Assembly: GCA_045630265.1 (NCBI GenBank)
Contig: JAZQSV010000005.1
Location: 1-64,000, forward strand
Length of the DNA stretch: 64,000 nucleotides
Source of the DNA: UMGS1279 sp045630265
Lineage (GTDB): Bacteria > Bacillota > Clostridia > Oscillospirales > Acutalibacteraceae
Reading direction: 5' to 3'
The position numbers and the translations under genes are program-made. This document shows, piece by piece, positions 24,054-31,793 of the stretch; within the stretch, counting starts at the first letter, position 1; each line of letters begins with the position of its first letter. The notes below the pieces were generated by a model. That model did not search any database, had not been told where the DNA came from, and saw only the letters and a list, made by a program, of their open reading frames with translations.

Positions 24054-26566
24054 TGAAGCTTTCCTTTTCAACAAGGGGATGGCCGGGATTTAGCTTTGAA
24101 GAGCTTCTTGATACGGCGGCCTATATGGGTTTTAAGGGTATTGAAATATATAACCTGTCTAAAAAGGATGAGCTCCTTTCAAAAAGTGGTCCCTTTCATA
24201 AATATAATGCGGCCGCAACGGTAAGAACTTTAAATGAAAAACAGCTTACTATCCCCTCTTTTGATACATCTATTGATATTTCGCGTGAAAAATCCGCAAA
24301 GGAAGACATTTTAATGCTTTTAGATGCGGCAAGGGATAGTAGAGTACCTTTTTTATCGGCACAAGCGCTAAGCGACAATGAGCAAGAGGTTGCCGGTGTT
24401 TTAAAGGAAGTTTTGCCTACTGCTGAAAAATTTGGCGTAACCTTGCTTATTAAAACAAGCGGCATTTATGCAGATACTGCTAGACTTCGCACCTTATTAG
24501 ATGGCTTTGCAAGTGATAATTTGGCGGCGCTTTGGGACGTTCATCACACCTTTAGGGATTTTGGTGAATCGGCCGATGCTACCATTAAAAACCTTGGCGC
24601 TTACGTTCGTCACGTTCATATGCGTGATTCTGATGATAGCGGTAAATATCAGCTTATAGGTGAGGGAACTATGCCTATAACTGATGTTATGCGTGCCCTT
24701 TCTTCGGTAAACTACGACGGCTTTATTTCTTTAGAGTGGAAGCCTGAATGGATGGAAGACTTAAAGGAACCTGAAATAATTTTCCCACACTTTGTAAACT
24801 ATATGTCACGCTTTTCTTCCACCAAGGGTGCTAAAAAAACCCTTTATTTAAACCACGATGGTAAGGGTCAGTATGTCTGGAAAAAGGATGAGCTTATAGA
24901 CCTTACCTTTTCTAGTGTTTTAGACCGAATGGCGGAGGAATTTCCTGACCAATACTGTTTTAAATATACAACTCTGGATTATACCCGCACCTATGCAGAG
25001 TTCAGAGAGGATGTTGACCGCTTTGCAAGGGCGCTTGTATCCCTTGGTGTAAAAGCGGGCTCTAAGGTGGCAGTTTGGGCCACCAATATTCCCGCTTGGT
25101 ATATAACCTTTTGGGCGGCGGCAAAAATCGGCGCAGTTTTGGTTACGGTCAATACCGCTTATAAAATCCATGAGGCAGAGTATTTGCTTCGTCAGTCAGA
25201 CACTCATACGCTGGTTATGATAGAAAGCTGTTTGGATTCAAACTATGCTGAAATTATAAACACACTTTGCCCCGAAATTAAAAATACCAAGGAGGGCGAG
25301 CCTCTTCACTGTAAAAAACTTCCATTTTTACGTAACGTTATTACGGTTGGCTTTAAACAGGCAGGAAGCCTTACTTTCGATGAGGCAATGGAAAGATATA
25401 ACTTAGTAAGCAAAAACCAAATTGCAAGAATGGCGGCGGCAGTAAAGCCCGGCGACGTATGTAATATGCAGTATACTTCGGGTACTACGGGCTTCCCAAA
25501 AGGCGTTATGCTTACCCACTATAACGTTGTTAATAACGGAAAATGTATAGGCGACAGAATGGGACTTTCCACTGCTGACCGTATGATGATACAAGTGCCA
25601 ATGTTCCACTGCTTTGGTATGACCCTTTCAATGACGGCGGCTATGACACATGGCGCCACAATGTGCCCAATGCCCTATTTCTCGGCAAAATCCTCCCTTG
25701 CTTGCATAAATCAGGAAAAAATCACCTGCTTTAATGGCGTTCCTACAATGTTTATTGCAATGTTCAACCACCCTGATTATAGAAAAACAGATTTTTCCTA
25801 TATGCGAACCGGCATAATGGCAGGCTCGGGTTGCCCGCCCGAACTTATGCGCCGCGCCGCAAGGGAAGATGAAATGAATATGCGGGGAATTGTAAGCGTT
25901 TACGGGCAGACCGAATGTGCTCCCGGCAACACAATGAGCTCTTGGACCGATTCTTTAGAGGTTAGAACAGAAACGGTTGGCTACGCTTTCCCCCACGTGC
26001 GCTGTAAAATTGTAGACCCCGAAACGGGTGAAGAGGTAGGCCCCGGTGTTAACGGAGAATTCTGTGCCAAGGGCTACAATACAATGAAGGGTTATTACAA
26101 AATGCCCAACGCCACTAAGGAAACAATAGATAGCGACGGTTGGCTTCATTCGGGTGACCTTGCCTGTATGGATGAGCAGGGCAATTTTAAAATAACCGGC
26201 CGACTTAAGGATATGATAATTCGCGGCGGCGAGAATATTTACCCCAAGGAAATAGAGGAGTTTATTTATACTCACCCTGCCACCAAGGACGTTCAGGTTA
26301 TAGGCGTGCCCGACAAAAAATACGGCGAAGAAATAATGGCCTCGATTGTGCTTAAAGAGGGCGCAAATGTTACGGTAGAGGAAATGACCGAATACATTAA
26401 GGCGAGTATGGCAAGACACAAAGTTCCAAAATACATTGAGTTTGTAGATAGCTTTCCTATGAATGCGGCGGGCAAGGTGCTTAAATACAAAATGAGAGAG
26501 GACGCCGCAAAGCGTCTTGGTCTTGTCGGCGACGGCTCGGATACAGCGTCTAATAAAACAAACTAA
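24053..26566 (+). CDS. TIM-barrel (AP-endonuclease-2-like)/acyl-CoA ligase fusion
   Basis: 837-residue two-domain protein whose ATG overlaps the stop of the LeuA-like gene (TAATG). Residues 1-270 form a sugar-phosphate-isomerase/AP-endonuclease-2 type TIM barrel (FSTRGWPGFSFEELLDTAA, WDVHHTFRDFG, VRHVHMRDSD, GFISLEWKPEW) with the usual metal-ligand pattern of His, Asp and Glu. From about 290 to 825 there is a FadD-like AMP-forming ligase with YTSGTTGFPKG near 473, VYGQTECAPG, GWLHSGDLACMDEQG, and a catalytic Lys in NAAGKVLKYK. The ligase is of a different subfamily from ligases A and B. The fusion suggests two sequential or coupled steps on one substrate; its identity is unknown. Confidence 0.85.
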   Translation: MKLSFSTRGWPGFSFEELLDTAAYMGFKGIEIYNLSKKDELLSKSGPFHKYNAAATVRTLNEKQLTIPSFDTSIDISREKSAKEDILMLLDAARDSRVPFLSAQALSDNEQEVAGVLKEVLPTAEKFGVTLLIKTSGIYADTARLRTLLDGFASDNLAALWDVHHTFRDFGESADATIKNLGAYVRHVHMRDSDDSGKYQLIGEGTMPITDVMRALSSVNYDGFISLEWKPEWMEDLKEPEIIFPHFVNYMSRFSSTKGAKKTLYLNHDGKGQYVWKKDELIDLTFSSVLDRMAEEFPDQYCFKYTTLDYTRTYAEFREDVDRFARALVSLGVKAGSKVAVWATNIPAWYITFWAAAKIGAVLVTVNTAYKIHEAEYLLRQSDTHTLVMIESCLDSNYAEIINTLCPEIKNTKEGEPLHCKKLPFLRNVITVGFKQAGSLTFDEAMERYNLVSKNQIARMAAAVKPGDVCNMQYTSGTTGFPKGVMLTHYNVVNNGKCIGDRMGLSTADRMMIQVPMFHCFGMTLSMTAAMTHGATMCPMPYFSAKSSLACINQEKITCFNGVPTMFIAMFNHPDYRKTDFSYMRTGIMAGSGCPPELMRRAAREDEMNMRGIVSVYGQTECAPGNTMSSWTDSLEVRTETVGYAFPHVRCKIVDPETGEEVGPGVNGEFCAKGYNTMKGYYKMPNATKETIDSDGWLHSGDLACMDEQGNFKITGRLKDMIIRGGENIYPKEIEEFIYTHPATKDVQVIGVPDKKYGEEIMASIVLKEGANVTVEEMTEYIKASMARHKVPKYIEFVDSFPMNAAGKVLKYKMREDAAKRLGLVGDGSDTASNKTN

Positions 26567-26568
26567 TA

Positions 26569-26601
26569 AAAAGGATGTGTAGAAATTCTACACATCCTTT
26601 T
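26569..26601. terminator. Bidirectional terminator
   Basis: AAAAGGATGTGTAGAA at 26569-26584 pairs with TTCTACACATCCTTTT at 26586-26601. It lies between the convergent ligase fusion and SLOG genes. Confidence 0.85.
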
Positions 26602-26604
26602 CTT

Positions 26605-27078
26605 TTATCGCCCGACCTTAATAATATTTTTACGTTGTTTTGTGGCATAATCAAGGGCAATTCTAGTGCCGCTTTTTCGGAAGGTTGGCGCGCACGCTTC
26701 GTCGTAATATATAATGCAATAGCAGCTATTGTCTATCATCTCATAGTTTCGCTCAACATAAGCCGTTCTGCCCGAATTCATTATCCTTTCGGGATAATAG
26801 GTATCCTCAAAATCCTCCAGCAAATATTCCCTGTAACGGTCACTAATAAAGGGATATTCAGCCCGTACGTAAATGCGTTTTATGTGCGGGTATTTTTCTT
26901 TTATCTCACTTACCACTTTGTGACAAAGGTCGTTAAAACTGCTCTTACTGCCAAAAAGGAAAGTATCGACTTGTTTCTCAACAATTAAATTTTCAATAAT
27001 TTCATTAAGTTTTGATTTTAATTCTTCGGTTTCGTTTATGCTTCTATGACCAATAAAGCAACAGGTGTTTATTTCCAT
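26605..27078 (-). CDS. SLOG-family nucleotide-binding-like protein
   Basis: 157-residue cytoplasmic protein with the N-terminal FIGHRSINETEELKSKL strand-loop-helix and a later TRIALDYATKQRKNIIKVG end typical of the SLOG/DUF1273 Rossmann-like fold. The central TFLFGSKSSFNDLCHKVV matches the glycine-rich second loop. Family members bind nucleotides or nucleotide derivatives, and many occur in stress or conflict systems, but this one is single. A more divergent relative is encoded at 53986. Confidence 0.7.
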   Translation of the reverse strand: MEINTCCFIGHRSINETEELKSKLNEIIENLIVEKQVDTFLFGSKSSFNDLCHKVVSEIKEKYPHIKRIYVRAEYPFISDRYREYLLEDFEDTYYPERIMNSGRTAYVERNYEMIDNSCYCIIYYDEACAPTFRKSGTRIALDYATKQRKNIIKVGR

Positions 27079-27209
27079 TTTTGAGTCACTCCCAATAAAT
27101 AATTCATCACTTATTATACATTATTATTTAATAGAAGTAAATAATCATTTAGTTTAAGAAAGTTATAATTTATTTCGCTTCCTTGTAAACTATAATATGA
27201 GGGGGCGAA

Positions 27210-27443
27210 ATGATGAAAACAGAGTTCGCTGATAAATATATAACTTTAGGTTTAAAAATTGCCTATTACCGAAAAAAGGCAGGTTATACACAAGAACACT
27301 TTGCAGAACTTATTGATAAAAGCGTAAACTTCGTAGGCCAGGTCGAAGGCACCGGTACGGTTCGCGGCGTTTCTTTAGAAACCCTATTTAAAATCGCACA
27401 AGTTTTAAAAATTTCACCTGCTAAATTATTAGAAGAGGATTAA
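27210..27443 (+). CDS. Small XRE-family regulator
   Basis: 77-residue DNA-binding protein consisting of one helix-turn-helix domain (IAYYRKKAGYTQEHFAELIDKS, ETLFKIAQVLKISPAKLLEE). A GGGGG run lies just before the start, and two consecutive ATG codons (27210, 27213) are possible. A TATAAT at 27191-27196 would give an almost leaderless mRNA; another is at 27164-27169. Its target is not visible. It could regulate itself or the next small regulator. Confidence 0.8.
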   Translation: MMKTEFADKYITLGLKIAYYRKKAGYTQEHFAELIDKSVNFVGQVEGTGTVRGVSLETLFKIAQVLKISPAKLLEED

Positions 27444-27568
27444 AAAATTCCGTTTACGAATTATAAGGTGTTTCCACTCCTAATCTTTTCCTTGCAACAA
27501 GGCGGATATATAATATAGTTATGTTCGATATTATAATACAAAACGTTCAATTTTGCGATATATCCTAC

Positions 27569-27580
27569 ACGATATATCGT
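27569..27580 (+). promoter_or_regulatory. Palindromic candidate operator before XRE gene
   Basis: ACGATATATCGT (27569-27580) is a perfect 12-base palindrome. A second imperfect copy, GCGATATATCC, lies at 27555-27565. Both lie directly before the GAGGTG ribosome site of the XRE gene, a common place for an autorepressor site. Confidence 0.5.
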
Positions 27581-27592
27581 AGAGGTGTAATT

Positions 27593-27835
27593 ATGAATAC
27601 TAAAAATGCAGTTGCAGACCGTATTATTGAATTATGTAATCAGAAGAATGTTGCAATTAATGCTTTAGCAAATATGTCGGGTATTTCTCCATCTACCGTT
27701 TACAGCGTATTGAATGAGAAAAGCCAAAATCCCGGTATTGTTACTATTAAGAAACTCTGTGACGGATTAGAAATTTCGCTTCGTGAGTTCTTTGATGCAG
27801 ATATTTTTGATGATATTGAGCAAGAAATTAAATAA
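27593..27835 (+). CDS. Small XRE-family regulator with C-terminal acidic tail
   Basis: 80-residue helix-turn-helix protein (ALANMSGISPSTVYSVLNEK, then VTIKKLCDGLEISLREFFD), ending in an acidic stretch. The ATG at 27593 is preceded by GAGGTG; the longer in-frame ORF upstream reads through the palindromic operator and is rejected. The palindrome suggests autoregulation. It could be a regulator left from a mobile element, but no integrase is present. Confidence 0.8.
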   Translation: MNTKNAVADRIIELCNQKNVAINALANMSGISPSTVYSVLNEKSQNPGIVTIKKLCDGLEISLREFFDADIFDDIEQEIK

Positions 27836-27849
27836 TATTATACTAAACA

Positions 27850-27882
27850 AAAACTCTCTGCTGAATTTCAGCAGAGAGTTTT
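27850..27882. terminator. Bidirectional terminator
   Basis: AAAACTCTCTGCTGAA at 27850-27865 pairs with TTCAGCAGAGAGTTTT at 27867-27882. It is shared by the XRE gene and the convergent mgtC-like gene. Confidence 0.85.
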
Positions 27883-27902
27883 GCTATTTTTGACTTTAAA
27901 TT

Positions 27903-28607
27903 TTATATTGCCTCAAGTGCGAAAACTACGCATTCCTCGGCTTCCAAGAATTTTATAAGCTCTCTTGGAGATATATCAAAGCTACGGTTTCTAACGCTTA
28001 CCTCAAGACCCACGTTACCTGCTGTGCTGCTTCTGGGGGCGGTAACCTCCAAGCTGCCAATGTCGTAATTTTTTTCAAGCAAATCCAAAACGTGGCGCAC
28101 CTGGTTATCGGAGTTAAGCTCAATATAGATGCTAATGCGCCTGTTTTTCTTGTTGAAGTACCGCTCCAACCTTCCAAGCACCGTAATGGTAAGCATAGAG
28201 CAGATAAAAGCAATTATAGCTCCCTCGTAGAAGCCGGCGCCAAGAGAAATACCAATAGCTGCCGCACACCAAAGACCTGCCGCAGTAGTAAGGCCGGTAA
28301 TGTGGAATTTACCCTTTAAAAGTATTGTGCCGACACCAAGAAAACCAATGCCCGAAACCACCTGCGCCGCAACTCTAAGCGGATCACCGGTCATTTCTAA
28401 AACCTGCACTGAGTAAAAACCAACAGCTCCGGCAAGGGCAGAGCCCAGACAAACAAAAATATATGTACGCATACCGGCAGCACGGCCCTGCTTTTTTCTT
28501 TCAAGACCTATTGTACCGCCAAAAAGCATGGCAAGTAAAAGTCTAAGTGTGATGGATATTATATTTATATCACGAAGATAGTCCAAAATAGTGTTTAAAA
28601 TTTCCAT
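27903..28607 (-). CDS. MgtC/SapB family membrane protein
   Basis: 234-residue protein with about five N-terminal membrane segments and a cytoplasmic ACT-like C-terminal domain from residue 150. Family markers are LLLAMLFGGTIGLERKKQGRAAGMRT and VSGIGFLGVGTIL. MgtC proteins are linked to survival at low magnesium and, in some bacteria, inhibition of the F-type ATPase; they are not proven transporters. The 28608-28974 gap upstream holds a TATAAT on the minus strand (28692-28687) and a small AACTTTC/GAAAGTT hairpin. I saw no M-box signature. Confidence 0.88.
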   Translation of the reverse strand: MEILNTILDYLRDINIISITLRLLLAMLFGGTIGLERKKQGRAAGMRTYIFVCLGSALAGAVGFYSVQVLEMTGDPLRVAAQVVSGIGFLGVGTILLKGKFHITGLTTAAGLWCAAAIGISLGAGFYEGAIIAFICSMLTITVLGRLERYFNKKNRRISIYIELNSDNQVRHVLDLLEKNYDIGSLEVTAPRSSTAGNVGLEVSVRNRSFDISPRELIKFLEAEECVVFALEAI

Positions 28608-28927
28608 AGTAATTCCTTTCTGTTAGGGAGAAACTTTCAAAAAACGAAAGTTCTTATTTGGTTAGATGGCAAAAACATCGGCACTTATTATATATTAATA
28701 TGTTTTTACCACCCATATTCGCCTTTTTGATCAAAATAACAGTTAAATTTTAGGAAGTTGATTTTATTTTTATAAAGCAAAAAATGCTTAAACAAAAGGG
28801 ATTTTTTATAATTTTACCATATTGCCTTGCCTTTTTCAAGGAAAACGGTCAAAAAGTCCATTAAATATAAAATAAAAGTACAAAAGTGCACAAAAACAAA
28901 AGCAAAGGAAAGTGTGGAAAAGAAAAA

Positions 28928-28952
28928 TCCCGTGGCCAAGACCGCCACGGGA
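28928..28952 (-). terminator. Terminator of the SDR/cytidylyltransferase gene
   Basis: TCCCGTGGC at 28928-28936 pairs with GCCACGGGA at 28944-28952. It is followed on the minus strand by a T-rich stretch. Confidence 0.75.
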
Positions 28953-28974
28953 GAATTTTATTTAAATGTTGCGA

Positions 28975-30126
28975 TTACTTTTTGCTTTTTAAAACCTTTT
29001 CTCTTATCTTTGTACTACTGGTACTTTTTGTATAGGGGAAATAGATAATTTCTACGTCCTTATCCTCAAAAAATTCCTCATATTTTAAAAAGCGTTCACT
29101 GCCTTTGTAGTCGCTGCCAACAAAAAGCTTGTTAAAATGCCAAAGCTCCCAAGCGTCAGAATCCTCAGGAACAGATATAACAGCTTTATCAACGTATTTT
29201 ACAGAGCCTACAATTTGTAGCCGCTCTTCAAAAGGGATAAAGGTTTCCTTTCCCTTGTGGGAAGCGTCGGGGTGAACACCTACTATAAGGTAGTCGCACT
29301 GCTCTTTCGCGCGGCGTATTAAATTAAGGTGGCCAACGTGAAATAAATCAAAGGTACCAGAAAGGTAGCCAATAACTGCGCCACCATTACCGTTTACCCT
29401 ACCGCCCTTTACCTTGTAATCAAAGCTTTCACACCCAAATTTTTGCGGGTCGGCGTTATAGCGGGAGAGCACGTTCTTATAAATTTCTTCATATTCGGGG
29501 ATAAAAAGGGTTTGCCTTTCTAGGGAGTGTTTTATAATCTCCTCTGCCAAGGGCAAGGTAATAGAAAGGTCGTTTTCCCCGCCCGAAAATTTTGTTCCTT
29601 TTAAAGAGCCGGGCGAAACATTTAAAATGCGGTTTTTAGTCCCCGCCTTTTCAAGTTCTATATTAACACTTTCCAAAAACCTGCAAAGAGCGGCCTTGGA
29701 GGCTGAATAAACCGAAAAAAGCGGTGAGCTTACAAGCCCTGCAATAGAGCCCATAACGGCCGTATAAAAATTATCATCACCTTTAATTCGGTCATAAAAA
29801 AGGCGAATAAGTTTTATGGTAGCAAGTGTATTAACCTTAAAAAGTTTGTCGATTTCCGCGGTATGTAGCTCTTCAAAGGGGGCAACTCTACCAAGCCCCG
29901 CCGTTATTATAAGTGTGTTTATTTCCTCGTCTTCCAAAAGGGGTAAAAATCGACCCTCGTCAAAATCTGAAAGATCTGATTTTATGTAACTAAGATTTTG
30001 CTCATCAAAGTTTTCGGCGGGCTCGCACCTGTCAAAAACGTAAACAAAGTAGCCCTTTTGTATTAACTTTTGGGTAACGGCGAGACCAATTCCATTACTG
30101 CCTCCCACTACTATTGCTTTAGGCAC
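28975..30126 (-). CDS. SDR oxidoreductase/cytidylyltransferase fusion
   Basis: A 383-residue bifunctional protein. Residues 1-235 are a short-chain dehydrogenase with GGSNGIG (7-13), NTLATIK and the catalytic pair in VYSASKAAL (about 137-145). From about residue 250 a TagD-like nucleotidyltransferase follows with GTFDLFHVGHLNLI (HxGH CTP site) and a STSSTKIRE tail. A dehydrogenase joined to a polyol-phosphate cytidylyltransferase would reduce a keto-sugar phosphate and activate it as a CDP-polyol, as in ribitol or glycerol teichoic acid precursors. Substrate is inferred. The GTG at 30126 has GGAGG nine bases upstream. Monocistronic. Confidence 0.82.
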   Translation of the reverse strand: MPKAIVVGGSNGIGLAVTQKLIQKGYFVYVFDRCEPAENFDEQNLSYIKSDLSDFDEGRFLPLLEDEEINTLIITAGLGRVAPFEELHTAEIDKLFKVNTLATIKLIRLFYDRIKGDDNFYTAVMGSIAGLVSSPLFSVYSASKAALCRFLESVNIELEKAGTKNRILNVSPGSLKGTKFSGGENDLSITLPLAEEIIKHSLERQTLFIPEYEEIYKNVLSRYNADPQKFGCESFDYKVKGGRVNGNGGAVIGYLSGTFDLFHVGHLNLIRRAKEQCDYLIVGVHPDASHKGKETFIPFEERLQIVGSVKYVDKAVISVPEDSDAWELWHFNKLFVGSDYKGSERFLKYEEFFEDKDVEIIYFPYTKSTSSTKIREKVLKSKK

Positions 30127-30154
30127 GAACACACACCTCCCAAACTATATCTAT

Positions 30155-30183
30155 ATTATACCAAAAAAGAGTATGTTATTCAA
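30155..30183 (-). promoter_or_regulatory. Promoter of the SDR/cytidylyltransferase gene
   Basis: Minus-strand TTGAAT (30183-30178), 17 bases, TATAAT (30160-30155). Confidence 0.75.
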
Positions 30184-30187
30184 GTAT

Positions 30188-30219
30188 AAAAAGCGTGGAC
30201 AAATCTGCCCACGCTTTTT
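30188..30219 (-). terminator. Second terminator-like hairpin downstream of the lipoprotein gene
   Basis: AAAAAGCGTGG at 30188-30198 pairs with CCACGCTTTTT at 30209-30219. It directly abuts the dispersed repeat core. Confidence 0.7.
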
Positions 30220-30220
30220 G

Positions 30221-30290
30221 AGGTAAAAGGTAATAGTGAAAAATGCTTCGCTGTGACCTTGGCACGATATATAACGTCGGCTTTGCCGAC
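30221..30290. repeat. Dispersed intergenic repeat, copy 2
   Basis: The core at 30221-30242 is 20/22 identical to the complement of 6691-6712. It is followed by a diverged GGCAC module and a perfect GTCGGC-TTT-GCCGAC hairpin at 30276-30290. The adjacent 30291-30335 stretch is A/T-rich with CATTATTC-like direct repeats. Confidence 0.6.
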
Positions 30291-30337
30291 ACCTTAATTA
30301 TTCATTATTCAATATTCTTTATTCTTTTTTATTTAAA

Positions 30338-30362
30338 AAAGCGGAGCATAAAGCTCCGCTTT
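30338..30362 (-). terminator. Terminator of the lipoprotein gene
   Basis: AAAGCGGAGC at 30338-30347 pairs with GCTCCGCTTT at 30353-30362. On the minus strand it lies just past the stop codon and is followed by a T run. Confidence 0.8.
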
Positions 30363-30366
30363 CTTA

Positions 30367-31554
30367 TTAGTAAAGTATTGTTCCTACGGGGAAGTTATGC
30401 ATATTGGACTGGGTAACTTTTAGAGTGCCGTCGCTTTGAACTTTAAGTTTAAGGGTTACTGTATTTGGGTTGTCGTCCCAGAATGAACCTTTAACAACAA
30501 TCTCGGCATCGGTAATCTCTAAATTGTGGGGCGTTTGTCCTGCGCCCTCGCGGTAGTACTTAACACCGCCAACGGTAATAAAGGGAGTTTCAGGAGTAAT
30601 CTCCTCCGGCTCTTTATTATACGTAACCGAAAGAACCACGCAAATGTAGGAGTCGCCATCCTTGGTGAAATTAACGCCCGGGGCCATTTTTATACCGGGG
30701 CCGTCGTCAAAGTAAACCTTACCCACGTAGTCTTTATCATAGATTAGTTTATCCTTAGGATTAACGGAATCGGACACACCGCAAACACTGCAAGTGCCGT
30801 TTTTAAAGGAGTGGTCGCCCAAATCGCCCTCGGTAATACCGCAAACCGTACAGGTTTTTGCTTTTTTACAGGTGGCGGCCACCCATTTGTGCCCTGCGGG
30901 ATTACCCTTTGTTGCACCGCAAGAACATTTAGCGGGCTCTGTACAGGACGCGGCACCAAATGAGTGGGTGTGGTTGGCATTAGAACTAGAGGTGGGAGGG
31001 TTATTTTCGGTGGAGGAGGTAGAGGAGGTTGAAGAGGTTTCGTCCTCCTTGCTTTCGGTATCTGAGGAGCTCTCGTCTGCTTTGTCTTCCTCTCCCGAAT
31101 CTTCCGCCTTAGCGTCACTTACAATGCTCACGGCAAGAGAAAGCTCTGTAGCAAGTTCACTCAAAGCGGTAGTAGCATCGGCAAGAATAGCGTTTTTATC
31201 CAAAACCTTGCTTTTGAATTCTGTGAATTTAAGGGTAATTTTTGCATCCTCTACAACCATTTTATTTTGGTTTGCGGCGCTTATAATATTTTTAAGAAGC
31301 GCGCTTAGTTCGGCATCATCGTGCATAAGAGAATCCACAACGGTTTTTGCGTCGTCATTTAAAGGGCGGGCAAGTAAAACCTTTGCAGTATCATCAATAT
31401 AAATATCAAATTCGGGGTTAATTTTAAGGTTTAAAATAGCGGTGTAGCCCTCGGGAGGAACGAAACCGTCAACATCGTCGGTTTTGTTTTTGCCGCAAGC
31501 TACAAGGGTAAAGATAAGCGCAAGGGAAAGTAAAAGTGCAATGAGTTTTTTCAT
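30367..31554 (-). CDS. Lipoprotein with RsgI-like domain and CxCG repeats
   Basis: 395-residue surface lipoprotein (lipobox LVAC). Residues 38-140 resemble the extracytoplasmic middle domain of RsgI-type anti-sigma factors (LKINPEFDIYIDDTAKVLL, then ARPLNDDAKTVV). A serine/glutamate-rich linker follows at about 150-195. A cysteine/histidine repeat then occurs three times (CSCGATKGNPAGHKW, CTVCGITEGDLGDHSF, CSVCG), which looks like a zinc-binding ribbon found in clostridial surface proteins. The C-terminal 120 residues form a beta-rich domain I do not recognise. No cytoplasmic anti-sigma helix is present, so it is not a full RsgI. The ligand is unknown. Confidence 0.7.
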   Translation of the reverse strand: MKKLIALLLSLALIFTLVACGKNKTDDVDGFVPPEGYTAILNLKINPEFDIYIDDTAKVLLARPLNDDAKTVVDSLMHDDAELSALLKNIISAANQNKMVVEDAKITLKFTEFKSKVLDKNAILADATTALSELATELSLAVSIVSDAKAEDSGEEDKADESSSDTESKEDETSSTSSTSSTENNPPTSSSNANHTHSFGAASCTEPAKCSCGATKGNPAGHKWVAATCKKAKTCTVCGITEGDLGDHSFKNGTCSVCGVSDSVNPKDKLIYDKDYVGKVYFDDGPGIKMAPGVNFTKDGDSYICVVLSVTYNKEPEEITPETPFITVGGVKYYREGAGQTPHNLEITDAEIVVKGSFWDDNPNTVTLKLKVQSDGTLKVTQSNMHNFPVGTILY

Positions 31555-31611
31555 TTTCTTAAATCTCCTTTAACATATATCTTTTTTTAGGTTTGTTACA
31601 ACCATAGTATC

Positions 31612-31640
31612 ATTATATCATAGTAAAAAAATTTTATCAA
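31612..31640 (-). promoter_or_regulatory. Promoter of the lipoprotein gene
   Basis: Minus-strand TTGATA (31640-31635), 17 bases, TATAAT (31617-31612). Confidence 0.75.
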
Positions 31641-31746
31641 TGTTTAAAGCCCCAAAATACCCAATTAAAAAGGAGGGTAAAGCTTAGTTTTTTAGGATAA
31701 AATAAATTGTTTACAAATAATGCTTTCATTTTAAGGTAAAATGTAG

Positions 31747-31752
31747 TATAAT
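31747..31752 (+). promoter_or_regulatory. -10 box for the LCP gene
   Basis: TATAAT 40 bases before the ATG. The hexamer 17 bases upstream (TTTCAT) is a poor -35, so the promoter may need an activator or be weak. Confidence 0.5.
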
Positions 31753-31793
31753 AGCGAATGGAATAAAACATTAGTCAAGTGCAGGTGAAAAGC

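Noticed and set aside
28608..28974. Possible M-box magnesium riboswitch before the mgtC-like gene
   Set aside because: No conserved M-box blocks were found; only a small A/T-rich hairpin and a -10-like box are present.
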